From: CAYYWP01 sp964475125
GTDB lineage: Bacteria; Desulfobacterota; Binatia; HRBIN30; CADEER01
Length of the DNA: 11,884 bases
Direction of reading: 5' to 3'
Assembly (NCBI GenBank): GCA_964475125.1
Contig: CAYYWP010000151.1
Coordinates: forward strand, 1-11,884
This document shows positions 1-7,997 of the stretch, one piece after another (positions within the stretch are counted from its first letter, which is position 1; the number at the start of each line of letters is the position of its first letter). Both the position numbers and the translations under genes were made by a program. The notes under the pieces are model-generated. The model was not told the origin of the DNA and did no database searches. It worked only from the letters and a program-made list of their open reading frames with translations.

Positions 1-1
1 G

Positions 2-310
2 GCACTGCTCCGGCGGGCAGCCGCGAGACCGGAGCAGGCGCCCGCGATCGATCTCGTCTGCCGCGCCGCTGATGGCCAGGTCGAACTGTCGGTGGCCGAC
101 CAGGGTCCCGGCATCCCGCGCCGCGAACGGCGGCGCATCTTCGAACGCTTCTACCGCATCGACGATCGCCTCAACCGCAAGCAAGAGGGCAGCGGTCTCG
201 GGCTCGCCATCGTGCGCCACGTCGCCCAGGCGCACGGCGGCAAGGTGGTGGTGCGCAACCGCCCCGAGGGTGGCGCCGAGTTCAGCATCCTCCTGCCGGC
301 GGTGGGGTGA
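2..310 (+). CDS. Sensor histidine kinase, C-terminal fragment (5' end outside window)
   Basis: This is the end of a HATPase_c catalytic domain, which binds ATP and phosphorylates the conserved His of its own dimerisation domain; the phosphate then passes to a response regulator. The frame is open from base 2 to the TGA at 308-310, about 102 residues. Visible in order are the G1 box DQGPGIP, the F-box-like ERFYR, and the G2 box GSGLGLAIV, followed by the usual closing strand GAEFSILLP. The N box, the H box and any sensor or membrane segments lie upstream of the window, so the signal cannot be inferred. It ends 45 bases before the response regulator on the same strand, so the two are very likely a cognate pair. 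The kinase-first order is less common than regulator-first in this family. The fragment looks intact, not decayed. Confidence 0.92.
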   Translation, partial: ALLRRAAARPEQAPAIDLVCRAADGQVELSVADQGPGIPRRERRRIFERFYRIDDRLNRKQEGSGLGLAIVRHVAQAHGGKVVVRNRPEGGAEFSILLPAVG

Positions 311-355
311 GCGACGTCCGCGAGCGGCAGCGCAGACGGTGCGTGACGGAATCGG

Positions 356-1054
356 ATGGCCTCGGAACGCGTCCTGTTGATCGAAGACGATCCCTCGATC
401 GTCGCCGGGCTGCAGCTCAACCTGTCGCTCGAAGGCTACGATGTGTCGACGGCGGGCGACGGCGAAACCGGCTACCGCATGGCGCTGCAGAACCGCCCCG
501 ACTTGGTGCTGCTCGACATCATGCTGCCCGGCATGCACGGCCTCGAGGTCCTGCGCCGCCTGCGCGACATCGATGCCGACATCCCGGTGCTCATCCTCAC
601 CGCGCGCGGCGAGGAGGGGGACAAGGTCCTCGGCCTGCAGCTCGGCGCCGACGACTACATCTCCAAGCCCTTCAACCTTCCCGAACTGCGCGCCCGCATC
701 AACGCCGCGCTGCGCCGCCGGCGCCTGCGCCATGCCGGCCAGGCGATTCACGAATTCGGCGACGTGCGGGTCGACCTCGACCGCCACTACGCCACCCGCG
801 CCGGGCGGGCCGTGCCGATGACCGCGCGCGAGTTCGCACTCCTGGCGTTCTTCCTCGGCAACCCGGGGCGGGCGCTGACGCGCGAGATCCTGCTGAGCGA
901 AGTGTGGCGCACCGAGTATCTGACCCAGCGCACCATCGACAATTTCGTCGGCCGCCTGCGCGCCAAGCTCGAACCGGATGCGGATCGCCCGCGCTACTTC
1001 CTCACCGTGCGCGGCATCGGCTACCGTTTCGAGCCCAGCGGACGAGGAGAATGA
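356..1054 (+). CDS. OmpR/PhoB-family two-component response regulator
   Basis: A 232-residue DNA-binding transcription regulator of normal family length. Residues about 5-118 are the receiver domain: acidic pair E10/D11/D12, phospho-acceptor D54 in LLDIMLPG, switch Thr T82, and K104 in SKPF. Residues about 133-228 are a winged-helix Trans_reg_C domain, recognised from the TAREFALL helix, the RTIDNFVGRLRAKLE recognition region, and the VRGIGYRF wing. All key receiver residues are present, so it should be phosphorylated by the kinase encoded just upstream. The ATG at 356 gives the standard receiver start; the ribosome site is weak (GACGGA 6 bases before it). The regulated genes are unknown. The next gene is on the opposite strand, so this is probably the last gene of its operon. 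Confidence 0.95.
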   Translation: MASERVLLIEDDPSIVAGLQLNLSLEGYDVSTAGDGETGYRMALQNRPDLVLLDIMLPGMHGLEVLRRLRDIDADIPVLILTARGEEGDKVLGLQLGADDYISKPFNLPELRARINAALRRRRLRHAGQAIHEFGDVRVDLDRHYATRAGRAVPMTAREFALLAFFLGNPGRALTREILLSEVWRTEYLTQRTIDNFVGRLRAKLEPDADRPRYFLTVRGIGYRFEPSGRGE

Positions 1055-1066
1055 GTGCGCGCGGTG

Positions 1067-1103
1067 AGCGATGAGGGATCTCCGTCACGCGTCGCTCATC
1101 GCT
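1067..1103. terminator. Hairpin just past the response regulator; possible terminator or repeat
   Basis: AGCGATGAG (1067-1075) and CTCATCGCT (1095-1103) are perfect 9-base inverted arms around a 19-base loop, starting 12 bases after the regulator stop codon. No run of T follows, so it is not a classical intrinsic terminator. It may instead be part of the repeat material that fills this gap. Confidence 0.4.
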
Positions 1104-1203
1104 GTCCATTCAGCGATCAGATTATTAGATTGGTTGGAGGAAAGAAATTCAACACAGAGGCGCGGAGGCCGCAGAGAACGCCGAGCACGACGGTGTAGCA
1201 GTC

Positions 1204-1273
1204 GGTTGAAAAAGGCCGCGCGCATCCTTTCGGCGGGCTCATCCTTCGACTGGCTCAGGAGAGCGGGAAGTGC
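1204..1273 (+). repeat. Degenerate copy of a dispersed hairpin repeat
   Basis: The segment has the form GTTGAAAAA, then about 25 bases, then CTCATCCTTCGACTGGCTCA and GAGCGGGAAGTGC. It matches 11803-11857, which reads GCTGAAAAA, then CTCACCCTTCGACGGGCTCA, then GTGAGCGGAGAAGTGC. This copy carries an extra CTTTCGGCGGGCTC-like block and has lost part of the hairpin arms. Shared order and wording point to one repeat family in the same orientation. Confidence 0.65.
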
Positions 1274-1394
1274 CTGGGCCGCAACGGGTTTCGCTCACCC
1301 GTGACGATGCGTCAGCGTTCGAACTCATGCGCGCTGCCTCTCTGCCCTCGGCGGACTCTGGGGCTGTGGGTTGGGGTTTTCGTCGGACCCGAGG

Positions 1395-2501
1395 TTAGAG
1401 ACGGACGACGCTGCGGATGCTCTCGCCGCGGTGCATGAGGTCGAAGGCATCGTTGATGCGCTCCAGCGGCATGGTGTGGGTGATGTACTCGTCGAGCTTG
1501 ACGCGGCCGGCCATCGCCCAGTCGACGTAGGTCGGCAGCTGGGTGCGCCCGCGCGTGCCGCCGAAGGCGGTGCCCCGCCACTGCCGGCCGGTGACGAGCA
1601 GGAAGGGGCGCACGTGAATCTCCTCGCCGGCGCCGGCGACGCCGATGATGATGCACTGGCCCCAGCCCTTGTGGCAGGACATCAGCGCCTGGTTCATCAC
1701 CTCGACGTTGCCGATGCATTCGAAGGCGAAGTCGACCCCGCCACCCGTCAGCTCGACGACGGCCTCGGCGAGGTTGGGGACCTCCGTGGCGTCGATGAAA
1801 TCGGTGGCGCCGAACTGGCGCGCCAGCTCGAACTTCTTGGGATTCGTGTCGATGCCGACGATGCGCATCGCGCCGGCCATCACCGCCCCTTGCACGACCG
1901 AGACGCCGATGCCGCCGAGGCCGTAGACGGCCACGCTCGCCCCGGGATGCACCTTGGCGGTGTTGAGCACCGCGCCGATGCCGGTGGTGATGCCGCAGCC
2001 CAGCAAACACACCTTCTCCAGCGGAGCGTCGGCGCGGATCTTCGCCAGCGCGATCTCCGGCACCACCGCGTACTCGGCGAAGGTCGAGGTGCCCATGTAG
2101 TGGTGCAGGGGCTTGCCCTTGTACGACAGGCGGCTGGTGCCGTCCGGCATCAGACCTCGCCCCTGAGTGGCGAGGATGGCGCCGCAGAGGTTGGTCTGAC
2201 CGCTCAGGCAGAACTTACAGTTGCGACACTCGGGGATGTAGAGCGGGATGACGTGATCGCCAGGCTTGAGCGCGGTCACGCCGGGGCCGACTTCCGCGAC
2301 CACGCCGGCGCCTTCGTGTCCGAGGACGGTGGGGAAGAGTCCCGAGGGGTCGCGCCCGCTCATGGTGTAGGCGTCGGTGTGGCAGACGCCGGTGGCGGCC
2401 AGATGCACCAGGCATTCGCCGGCTTTCGGGCCTTCGAGGTCGATCTGTTCGACGACCAGGGGCTTCTGCGGTTCCCAGCATATCGCGGCCTTGATCTGCA
2501 T
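1395..2501 (-). CDS. frmA: Class III alcohol dehydrogenase (S-(hydroxymethyl)glutathione dehydrogenase family)
   Basis: A 368-residue zinc- and NAD-dependent medium-chain dehydrogenase. The family oxidises the formaldehyde-glutathione adduct S-(hydroxymethyl)glutathione in the cytoplasm and reduces S-nitrosoglutathione. Catalytic zinc ligands are C40, H62 (GHEGAG) and C169 (LLGCG); structural zinc ligands are C92, C95, C98 and C106. The Rossmann motif GLGGIG is at 194-199, and D218 after it favours NAD over NADP. The frame is open far upstream, but the ATG ending at 2501 has an AAGGAGT ribosome site 7 bases before it and gives the exact family length. One oddity: L110 sits where human and E. 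coli class III enzymes have the arginine (Arg115 in alignment numbering) that holds the glutathione carboxylate, so the substrate may differ. The gene stands alone, divergent from hrpB. Confidence 0.94.
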   Translation of the reverse strand: MQIKAAICWEPQKPLVVEQIDLEGPKAGECLVHLAATGVCHTDAYTMSGRDPSGLFPTVLGHEGAGVVAEVGPGVTALKPGDHVIPLYIPECRNCKFCLSGQTNLCGAILATQGRGLMPDGTSRLSYKGKPLHHYMGTSTFAEYAVVPEIALAKIRADAPLEKVCLLGCGITTGIGAVLNTAKVHPGASVAVYGLGGIGVSVVQGAVMAGAMRIVGIDTNPKKFELARQFGATDFIDATEVPNLAEAVVELTGGGVDFAFECIGNVEVMNQALMSCHKGWGQCIIIGVAGAGEEIHVRPFLLVTGRQWRGTAFGGTRGRTQLPTYVDWAMAGRVKLDEYITHTMPLERINDAFDLMHRGESIRSVVRL

Positions 2502-2508
2502 CGGTCGT

Positions 2509-2515
2509 ACTCCTT
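2509..2515 (-). promoter_or_regulatory. Ribosome binding site of the class III alcohol dehydrogenase gene
   Basis: On the minus strand this reads AAGGAGT, 7 bases before the ATG at 2501. It fixes the start within an open frame that continues for about 800 more bases upstream. Confidence 0.8.
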
Positions 2516-2618
2516 CGAACGGCACGAATGGCAAAGCCGTGCGGTCGCAGTCAATCCAAGCGCCACAGCCACCCGCCGGCGCGGCGGACGCTGGCAGGCG
2601 ACGCACCCCTGCGGCAAC

Positions 2619-5255
2619 ATGGCGCCCGTGACCGCCTGGTTGCCGATCGAGCCCCTGCTGCCGGAGATCGTCGCCGCCATGACCGACGGCCAGCGCCTGC
2701 TCCTGCGCGCCGCGCCCGGGGCCGGCAAGACGACGGGCGTGCCGGCGGCGTTGCTCGATGGCGGCTGTGCGGGTGGCAAGCAGGTGGTCGTGCTGGAGCC
2801 GCGCCGCATCGCCGCGCGCGCTGCCGCCGAGTTCGTCGCCGCGGCGCGCGGCGGCGCGGTCGGCGAGGAGGTTGGCTACCGCGTGCGCTACGAATCGCGC
2901 GGCAACGCGTCGACCCGTCTCTGGTTCCTCACCGAGGGGGTGCTGGGTCGCCAGCTGGGTCGTGATCCGTTCCTCGAAGAGGTCGGCCTGATCGTGCTCG
3001 ACGAGTTTCACGAGCGTCACCTGCCCAGCGACGTGGCTCTGGCGATCGTGCGCGAGCTGCAAGACAGCGTGCGCCCCGACCTCAAACTGGCGGTGATGTC
3101 GGCGACGCTCGACACGGCCGCGCTGGCCGCCTACCTCGGCCCGGGTGTGGCTGTCGTGACCTCGGAGGGGCGCGCCTATCCGGTGCGCGTCGAATATCGC
3201 CCCGGGCCGGGCGACGAGCCGCTCGCGGCGCGGGTGGCCGCGGGGCTGGCGCACCTGCTCGGCGCCGCCGACGATGACGGCGGCGACGTGCTGGTGTTTC
3301 TGCCCGGCGCCGCCGAAATTCGCCGCGCCCACGAGGCGGTCGCATCGCTCGCCGCCACGCGCGTCATGGAAGTCCTGCCATTACATGGCGACCTGTCGCT
3401 CGCCGCCCAGCGCGCGGCACTGCAGCGCGGCGCGCACCGCCGGGTGATTCTGGCCACCAATGTCGCCGAGACGTCCCTAACCGTCGAGGGCGTCACGGCG
3501 GTCATCGACAGCGGCGTCGCGCGCCTCGCCGCCTACGACGCGCGCCGCGGTATCAACGCGTTGCGCCCGGCGCCGATCAGCCGCGCCGCCGCCGAGCAGC
3601 GCGCCGGTCGGGCCGGGCGGCTCGGCCCGGGACGCTGCCTGCGCCTGTGGAGCGCCGCCGATCACGCCGCGCGGTTGGCGCGCGAGACGCCCGAGATCCA
3701 CCGCTTGGAGCTGAGCGGTACCGCCCTCGAGGTGCGCGCCTGGGGTGCGCGCGACATCACCCGCCTCGCCTGGCTGGATCCGCCCCGCCGACAGGCGGCC
3801 GAACAGGCCGAGCGCCTGCTCGTACAGCTCGGCGCGGTCACCGCCGACGGAGCGGCGACCGAGCTCGGTCGCCATCTGCTGCGCATCCCCACCTCGCCCC
3901 GCCTGGCGCGCTTGCTGATCGAGGCCCACCGCCGCGGCGCCGGTGCCGCAGGCGCGCTCGCCGCCGCGCTGGCCGGCGAGCGCGACGTGCTCAGTGCCAC
4001 GCGCGCCTTGGCGAGCACCGATGTGCCTTGGCCAGATGGGCCCTGCGATCTGCGGCTGCGCGCCGAGCTGTTCGGCGACGCCGAGCGAGCGGGCTTTGCC
4101 GACGCGACGTGTCGTCGCTTGGGGCTCGATCGCGCCACCCTCCGCCAGGTGGCACGGGCGCGCTTGCAGCTCATCGCCGCCGTCTCGGAGTCGGCCGGGC
4201 CGCGCGATGTCGGTGCGCCCGCCGCCCGTGTGCGCCGGGAGCAGCGTGGCGCTGCCGTAGGCACCGCACCCGGCCGCTCCGGCGACGAAGCCGTGCGCCG
4301 AGCGATCCTCGCGGCGTTCCCCGACCGGGTCTGCCGCCGCCGAGCCCCCGGCTCGGCGCGGGCGGTGATGGTCGGCGGCACCGGGGTCGCCCTCGACCCG
4401 TACAGCGTGGTGCGACAGGCGCAGATGTTCGTCGCGGTCGACATCGAGCGCGGCAGCGCGGCCGATGCCCGCGTGCGTTTGGCCAGCGCCATCGAAGTCG
4501 AGTGGCTCGGCGAGCTCTTTCCGGAAGCCGTGCAGCACCGCGTCACGGTCGAGTTCGACGTCGAACAGGAGCGCGTCGTCCAACGCAGCCAACAGCTTTA
4601 CCGCGACCTGGTCCTCGCCGAGAACGTCGCTCCGGCCCCGGTATCGGAGGCCGCCAGCGCGGCTCTCGCTGCCGCCGCGCGCGCCGATCCAGCGCGGGCC
4701 GTCTGCTTGAGCGACGCCGATCGGGCGCTGCTCGCCCAGGTCTGCTTCTTGCGCCGCTGGATGCCCGAGCTGGGCTTGCCGGATGCGGACGATCTGCTGG
4801 CTGCGACGGTCGAGGCGTTGTGTGCCGGGAAAGGAAGCTTCGCCGCCCTGCGCAACGCCGCCCTGGGCGCCGCCCTGCGTGACGCCCTGAGCGCGGCACA
4901 GCGGCACGCGCTGGCGTGCCAGGCCCCGGCGCGCCTGGCGCTGCCGAGCGGACGCTCGGTTGCGATCACCTACGCGGCCGATCGACCGCCCGCCGCCGCG
5001 GCGCGCATTCAGGAGGTCTTCGGGCTGCTCGAGACGCCGCGGCTGGCCGGTGGGCGGGTGGCGCTGGTGTTGGAATTGCTCGCTCCCAACCACCGCCCCG
5101 TGCAAGTTACCGACGACCTCACCAGCTTCTGGCGCCGCGGTTACGCCGAGGTGCGCAAGCAACTGCGCGGTCGCTATCCCAAGCACGCCTGGCCCGAGGA
5201 TCCGCTCACTGCTGAACCCAGTGCGCGGGTGTCGCGACGCACCGGGCGGCAGTGA
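2619..5255 (+). CDS. hrpB: ATP-dependent helicase HrpB (DEAH-type RNA helicase family)
   Basis: An 878-residue superfamily 2 helicase, slightly longer than the usual 800-850. HrpB proteins unwind nucleic acid with ATP; their cellular role in most bacteria is poorly defined. Motifs in order: Walker A APGAGKTT (about 32-39), motif II DEFH (D128-H131; the Phe replacing Ala is normal in HrpB), motif III SAT (161-163), motif V NVAETSLTV, and motif VI QRAGRAGR (327-334). After the helicase core come the helicase-associated and HrpB-specific C-terminal domains, ending in the hallmark segments PVQVTDDLTSFW and LRGRYPKHAWPEDPLT. The frame is open back to 1371, but that part is antisense to the dehydrogenase gene. 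Homology begins at WLPIEPLLPEI, so ATG 2619 or GTG 2628 is the start; neither has a clear ribosome site. Residues about 520-550 are a low-complexity linker. Confidence 0.96.
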   Translation: MAPVTAWLPIEPLLPEIVAAMTDGQRLLLRAAPGAGKTTGVPAALLDGGCAGGKQVVVLEPRRIAARAAAEFVAAARGGAVGEEVGYRVRYESRGNASTRLWFLTEGVLGRQLGRDPFLEEVGLIVLDEFHERHLPSDVALAIVRELQDSVRPDLKLAVMSATLDTAALAAYLGPGVAVVTSEGRAYPVRVEYRPGPGDEPLAARVAAGLAHLLGAADDDGGDVLVFLPGAAEIRRAHEAVASLAATRVMEVLPLHGDLSLAAQRAALQRGAHRRVILATNVAETSLTVEGVTAVIDSGVARLAAYDARRGINALRPAPISRAAAEQRAGRAGRLGPGRCLRLWSAADHAARLARETPEIHRLELSGTALEVRAWGARDITRLAWLDPPRRQAAEQAERLLVQLGAVTADGAATELGRHLLRIPTSPRLARLLIEAHRRGAGAAGALAAALAGERDVLSATRALASTDVPWPDGPCDLRLRAELFGDAERAGFADATCRRLGLDRATLRQVARARLQLIAAVSESAGPRDVGAPAARVRREQRGAAVGTAPGRSGDEAVRRAILAAFPDRVCRRRAPGSARAVMVGGTGVALDPYSVVRQAQMFVAVDIERGSAADARVRLASAIEVEWLGELFPEAVQHRVTVEFDVEQERVVQRSQQLYRDLVLAENVAPAPVSEAASAALAAAARADPARAVCLSDADRALLAQVCFLRRWMPELGLPDADDLLAATVEALCAGKGSFAALRNAALGAALRDALSAAQRHALACQAPARLALPSGRSVAITYAADRPPAAAARIQEVFGLLETPRLAGGRVALVLELLAPNHRPVQVTDDLTSFWRRGYAEVRKQLRGRYPKHAWPEDPLTAEPSARVSRRTGRQ

Positions 5256-5363
5256 AACCGCGCTGCATGATCGACGTCTGGGCGCCGCGGCAGCGACGAT
5301 GACGTCAGCGGCGCCGGTTCGCTCGGCCAATTGACGCGCCACCGGCGGGGTTGGACTCAGCTG

Positions 5364-5412
5364 GGGCTGAGCAGCGCTCATGTCGTCGAGCTTGCTGCTC
5401 GTGTATGAGCCC
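5364..5412. other. Possible hairpin in the leader of the SpmA-SpmB gene
   Basis: GAGCAGC (5369-5375) pairs with GCTGCTC (5394-5400), and the flanking GGGCT (5364-5368) can pair with AGCCC (5408-5412) across a 7-base bulge. It lies in the 187-base gap between hrpB and the next gene, 30 bases before that gene's start, and could end hrpB transcription or fold in the leader. No T run follows. In GC-rich DNA this could be chance. Confidence 0.25.
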
Positions 5413-5442
5413 AGCCACGTGCAGGGGTGAGGAGAGGCGCCG

Positions 5443-6747
5443 ATGATGAACGCGATCTGGCTCGGGCTCGTACTGGGCTCCGTCGTCACCGCCGCATTCA
5501 GCGGCACGATGGAGGCCGTGTCGACCGCGTCCATCGAGTCGGCGAAGGGTGCCGTCACCCTCGCCCTCGGCCTGATCGGCGTCATGGCCTTCTGGCTCGG
5601 CACGATGCGCGTCGTGCAAGAGGGCGGCCTGTTGCACGCCGTGGCGCGCGGCTTGCGGCCGGTCATGGGGCGATTGTTTCCGGAGGTCCCGCCGGAGCAC
5701 CCGGCGATGAGCGCGATGATCATGAACATCGCCACCAACATGCTCGGGCTCGGCAACGCGGCGACGCCGTTCGGCATCAAGGCGATGATCGAGTTGAACC
5801 GTCTCAACCCGGTGCCGGGGGTGGCCACCGACGCGATGGTGCTGTTCCTCGCCATCAACACCTCGAACGTGGCCCTGGCGCCGCTCGGCGTCATCGCCCT
5901 GCGCGCTTCGCTCGGCTCGACCAACGCCGCGGGGATCTGGCTACCGACGCTCATCGCCACCTCGTGCTCGACCGCAGCGGCGATCGCCGCCGCGCTGGTG
6001 TTGCGACGGATGGTGCGGCCGGCGGCCGCGTACGCGCCGGGCGAGGCTGTCGCCGCTGCCACGCCGGCGAGCGCGCCGGAGGCGGCCGAGCTGGGCAGCG
6101 AGCGCCCAACAGCCCCGCTCGGTTGCGCGCTGGCTGTACTCAGCGTGGCGCTGATCGGCGCGGGTCTGGTGTGGCAGTTGCGCGCCGGGATGGCAGGCGG
6201 TGAGCCGCTCGGTCCTCAGCTCCGCGGCGTCGCCTCGAGCTGGCTGCTGCCGGTGTTGATCGTCGCCATGCTCGGCTACGGCATGGCCAAGCGCGTGCCG
6301 GTCTACGACGCCATGATCAAGGGCGCCACGGAGGGCTTTCAGGTGGCGGTGCGGATCATTCCCTTTCTCGTCGCCATTGTCGTCGCCGCCGCGATGTTCC
6401 GCGCCTCCGGCCTGCTCGAGCTGGTGACCCGCGCCATCGGTCCCTTCACCAACCCGCTCGGTTTCCCCGCCGAGGCGCTGCCGATGGCCATCCTGCGCCC
6501 GCTGTCCGGCTCGGGAGCCTACGCCGTGATGGCCGAGATCATGCAAGCCAACGGTCCCGACTCCTACGTCGGCTACCTCGTCTCCACCCTGCAGGGCAGC
6601 ACCGAGACGACCTTCTACGTCCTCGCCGTCTACTTCGGCGCCGTCGGCATCAGCCGCGTGCGCCACGCCGTCGCCTGCGGCTTGATCGCCGACCTCGCCG
6701 GCTACATTGCGGCCGTTGCCGCGGTCGGCTGGCTGTTGGGCTCGTGA
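5443..6747 (+). CDS. Fused SpmA-SpmB-type membrane protein (two nucleoside-recognition/Gate domains)
   Basis: A 434-residue multi-pass inner-membrane protein equal to Bacillus SpmA joined to SpmB. The N-terminal half (about 1-205) carries the SpmA signature NMLGLGNAATPFG (99-111). A low-hydrophobicity Ala/Pro/Glu linker spans about 205-232. The C-terminal half carries the SpmB signatures RPLSGSGAYAVM, GPDSYVGY and STLQGSTETTFYVLAVYFG (381-399). In Bacillus the separate proteins act in spore-core dehydration. Fused forms occur in Gram-negative bacteria that do not sporulate, where the role and substrate are unknown; transport of a small molecule is an inference from the Gate domain. Start: ATG 5443 follows a GGGGTGAGGAGAGG purine-rich ribosome site (5425-5437). 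The gene is convergent with the patatin gene, only 16 bases away. Nothing sporulation-related is nearby. Confidence 0.93.
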   Translation: MMNAIWLGLVLGSVVTAAFSGTMEAVSTASIESAKGAVTLALGLIGVMAFWLGTMRVVQEGGLLHAVARGLRPVMGRLFPEVPPEHPAMSAMIMNIATNMLGLGNAATPFGIKAMIELNRLNPVPGVATDAMVLFLAINTSNVALAPLGVIALRASLGSTNAAGIWLPTLIATSCSTAAAIAAALVLRRMVRPAAAYAPGEAVAAATPASAPEAAELGSERPTAPLGCALAVLSVALIGAGLVWQLRAGMAGGEPLGPQLRGVASSWLLPVLIVAMLGYGMAKRVPVYDAMIKGATEGFQVAVRIIPFLVAIVVAAAMFRASGLLELVTRAIGPFTNPLGFPAEALPMAILRPLSGSGAYAVMAEIMQANGPDSYVGYLVSTLQGSTETTFYVLAVYFGAVGISRVRHAVACGLIADLAGYIAAVAAVGWLLGS

Positions 6748-6763
6748 GCGCGCGGATGGATCC

Positions 6764-7972
6764 TCAGCGAGGCGGCGGCGTCGGGTGTCGCGTCGCCGCA
6801 TGGTCCGGGGTCCGGCCGTCGGCGGTGAAGAAGCGGTCGATCTCGTGGCGGGCCGCGATGGCGTCGTCGCGGCCGAGCTCGATGAGGCGGGTCGTGTAGG
6901 CCGCATCGAACAAGAGGTAGCTGAGCAGCTCGGTGATCGACTCGTCCGTTCCGAGGCCGCGCATGAGGTAGCGCAGGATCGGGGGGACGCGGTGCGTGAG
7001 CTCGGCGGCGATGGTGCCGAAGTCCTGCGAAGGGCTGAGCCACAGGACGTCGACGTGGCGAAACGGATTCGCGCCATCGTCGGCGCTGCAGCTCAGGACG
7101 CTGCGGTTGACGCGCGCGCTGTGCTCGACGTCGGTCTCGATCGAATCGAGCATGACCGCGTCGAGCAACACGCCGGCGATCTGGGCGACGGTGGGCGGCG
7201 TCAGTTTTTTCGCTGCCGGGGGATCGGGTCGTCCGGGTCCCTGGACGCCGATGGCGACGATGCGATCGGCGCCCAGGTTGATCGCCGGGCTGAGCGGCGC
7301 CGTGTTGCGCATGCAGCCATCAGCGAAATAGCGCCGGCCGATCTTCACCGGTGGGAAGAAGATCGGGATGGCGCTCGACGCCATCAGATGATCGACGCTC
7401 AACGCGGCACGCTCGATGCGCCAGCGGCTGCGCTGCCACAACTGGATTGCCGCATGGCCGTGGACGAAGAGGTGGCCGTTCGACGAGGACAGGTCGGTGG
7501 CGCCGACCGCGGCCGCGTAGAGGGCTCCGCTGGCGACGTTCGCTTCGATGCGCGCATAGGGGATCTCGGCAAGCAGCGTGCGCAGCGGCGCGGTGTCGAG
7601 CAGGGACTTCGGCTGTGCCCGTCGCAGGGCGCCGCCAAACGACAGATCCCATGCCCAGCGCGCGCCGATGCTGCCGAGCGAGCGAATATCGGTGCGAAAG
7701 ACCTTCTGCGGGGTGATCGTGCTCCACACGCGCGCCAGCCGTTCGACCCCGGCCAGCAGTTCGTCGGCGTGTGCGGCGAGCATGCCGACGTTGATTGCGC
7801 CGGCGCTCGAGCCGACGAAAATCGCGAACGGGGCCGGCGCCGGCCCGATCACCCCCAACTGCGCCAGTCCGCGCAACACGCCCACTTGGTAGGCGCCGCG
7901 GGCGCCACCGCCGGAGAGGACCAGCGCCGTCCGTCCCGCGTGCCTGGTGTGAATAGGCGCTCGGCTGGTCAT
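6764..7972 (-). CDS. Patatin-like phospholipase family protein
   Basis: A 402-residue Ser-Asp dyad lipid acyl hydrolase of the patatin family, which cleaves acyl chains from phospholipids or related esters. The oxyanion-hole glycines are in SGGGARGAY (20-28), the nucleophile S56 is in GSSAG (54-58), and the catalytic D218 is in ADGCM, where most relatives read DGG or DGA. The domain spans roughly 14-235; the remaining 165 residues are a family-typical extension. No signal peptide is seen, so it is probably cytoplasmic or peripheral on the inner membrane. It begins 25 bases after the alpha/beta hydrolase stop on the same strand, so the two are likely co-transcribed. The ribosome site is weak (GAGGG). 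The last 20 or so residues are Thr/Pro/Arg-rich. The substrate cannot be told from sequence. Confidence 0.93.
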   Translation of the reverse strand: MTSRAPIHTRHAGRTALVLSGGGARGAYQVGVLRGLAQLGVIGPAPAPFAIFVGSSAGAINVGMLAAHADELLAGVERLARVWSTITPQKVFRTDIRSLGSIGARWAWDLSFGGALRRAQPKSLLDTAPLRTLLAEIPYARIEANVASGALYAAAVGATDLSSSNGHLFVHGHAAIQLWQRSRWRIERAALSVDHLMASSAIPIFFPPVKIGRRYFADGCMRNTAPLSPAINLGADRIVAIGVQGPGRPDPPAAKKLTPPTVAQIAGVLLDAVMLDSIETDVEHSARVNRSVLSCSADDGANPFRHVDVLWLSPSQDFGTIAAELTHRVPPILRYLMRGLGTDESITELLSYLLFDAAYTTRLIELGRDDAIAARHEIDRFFTADGRTPDHAATRHPTPPPR

Positions 7973-7997
7973 CGCGGCCCTCGAACGCCCGGGCGCC

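Larger units (their letters stand above)
1055..1394. other. Intergenic gap made of repeat-like fragments
   Basis: No gene is supported in these 340 bases. From left to right there is a 9-bp hairpin (1067-1103), a short relatively AT-rich stretch around 1115-1150, a TCAACACAGA word at 1149-1158 followed by purine-rich GGCGCGGAGG-type sequence, and a degenerate copy of the hairpin repeat seen at the right end of the window (1204-1273). The 77-codon frame from 1071 reads straight through these fragments, is rich in Arg and Ser, and shows no domain, so I treat it as non-coding. Confidence 0.6.

Noticed and set aside
1071..1304. 77-codon plus-strand frame in the first gap
   Set aside because: Made of repeat fragments (including a TQRRGG stretch from the CAACACAGAGG sequence), no good ribosome site and no domain.
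1347..1394. CCTCGG / CCGAGG pairing after the alcohol dehydrogenase gene as a terminator
   Set aside because: Only 6 base pairs with a loop near 36 bases and no T run; too weak to call.
1371..2618. Open frame on the plus strand continuous with hrpB, adding over 400 residues before its start
   Set aside because: It is exactly antisense to the alcohol dehydrogenase gene, has no domain, and HrpB homology begins only near 2637. High G+C keeps such frames free of stop codons.
4183..4320. Possible frameshift or insertion in hrpB at the low-complexity region
   Set aside because: The frame continues smoothly into well-conserved C-terminal HrpB sequence and the extra length is modest, so a variable linker explains it.
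3477..6062. 861-codon open frame on the minus strand across hrpB and the SpmA-SpmB gene
   Set aside because: It runs antisense to two clear genes, has no recognisable motif, and its composition mirrors the codons of the opposite strand. The short part at 5256-5442, which reads MSAAQPQLSPTPP on the minus strand, looked briefly like a gene start but leads straight into hrpB antisense.
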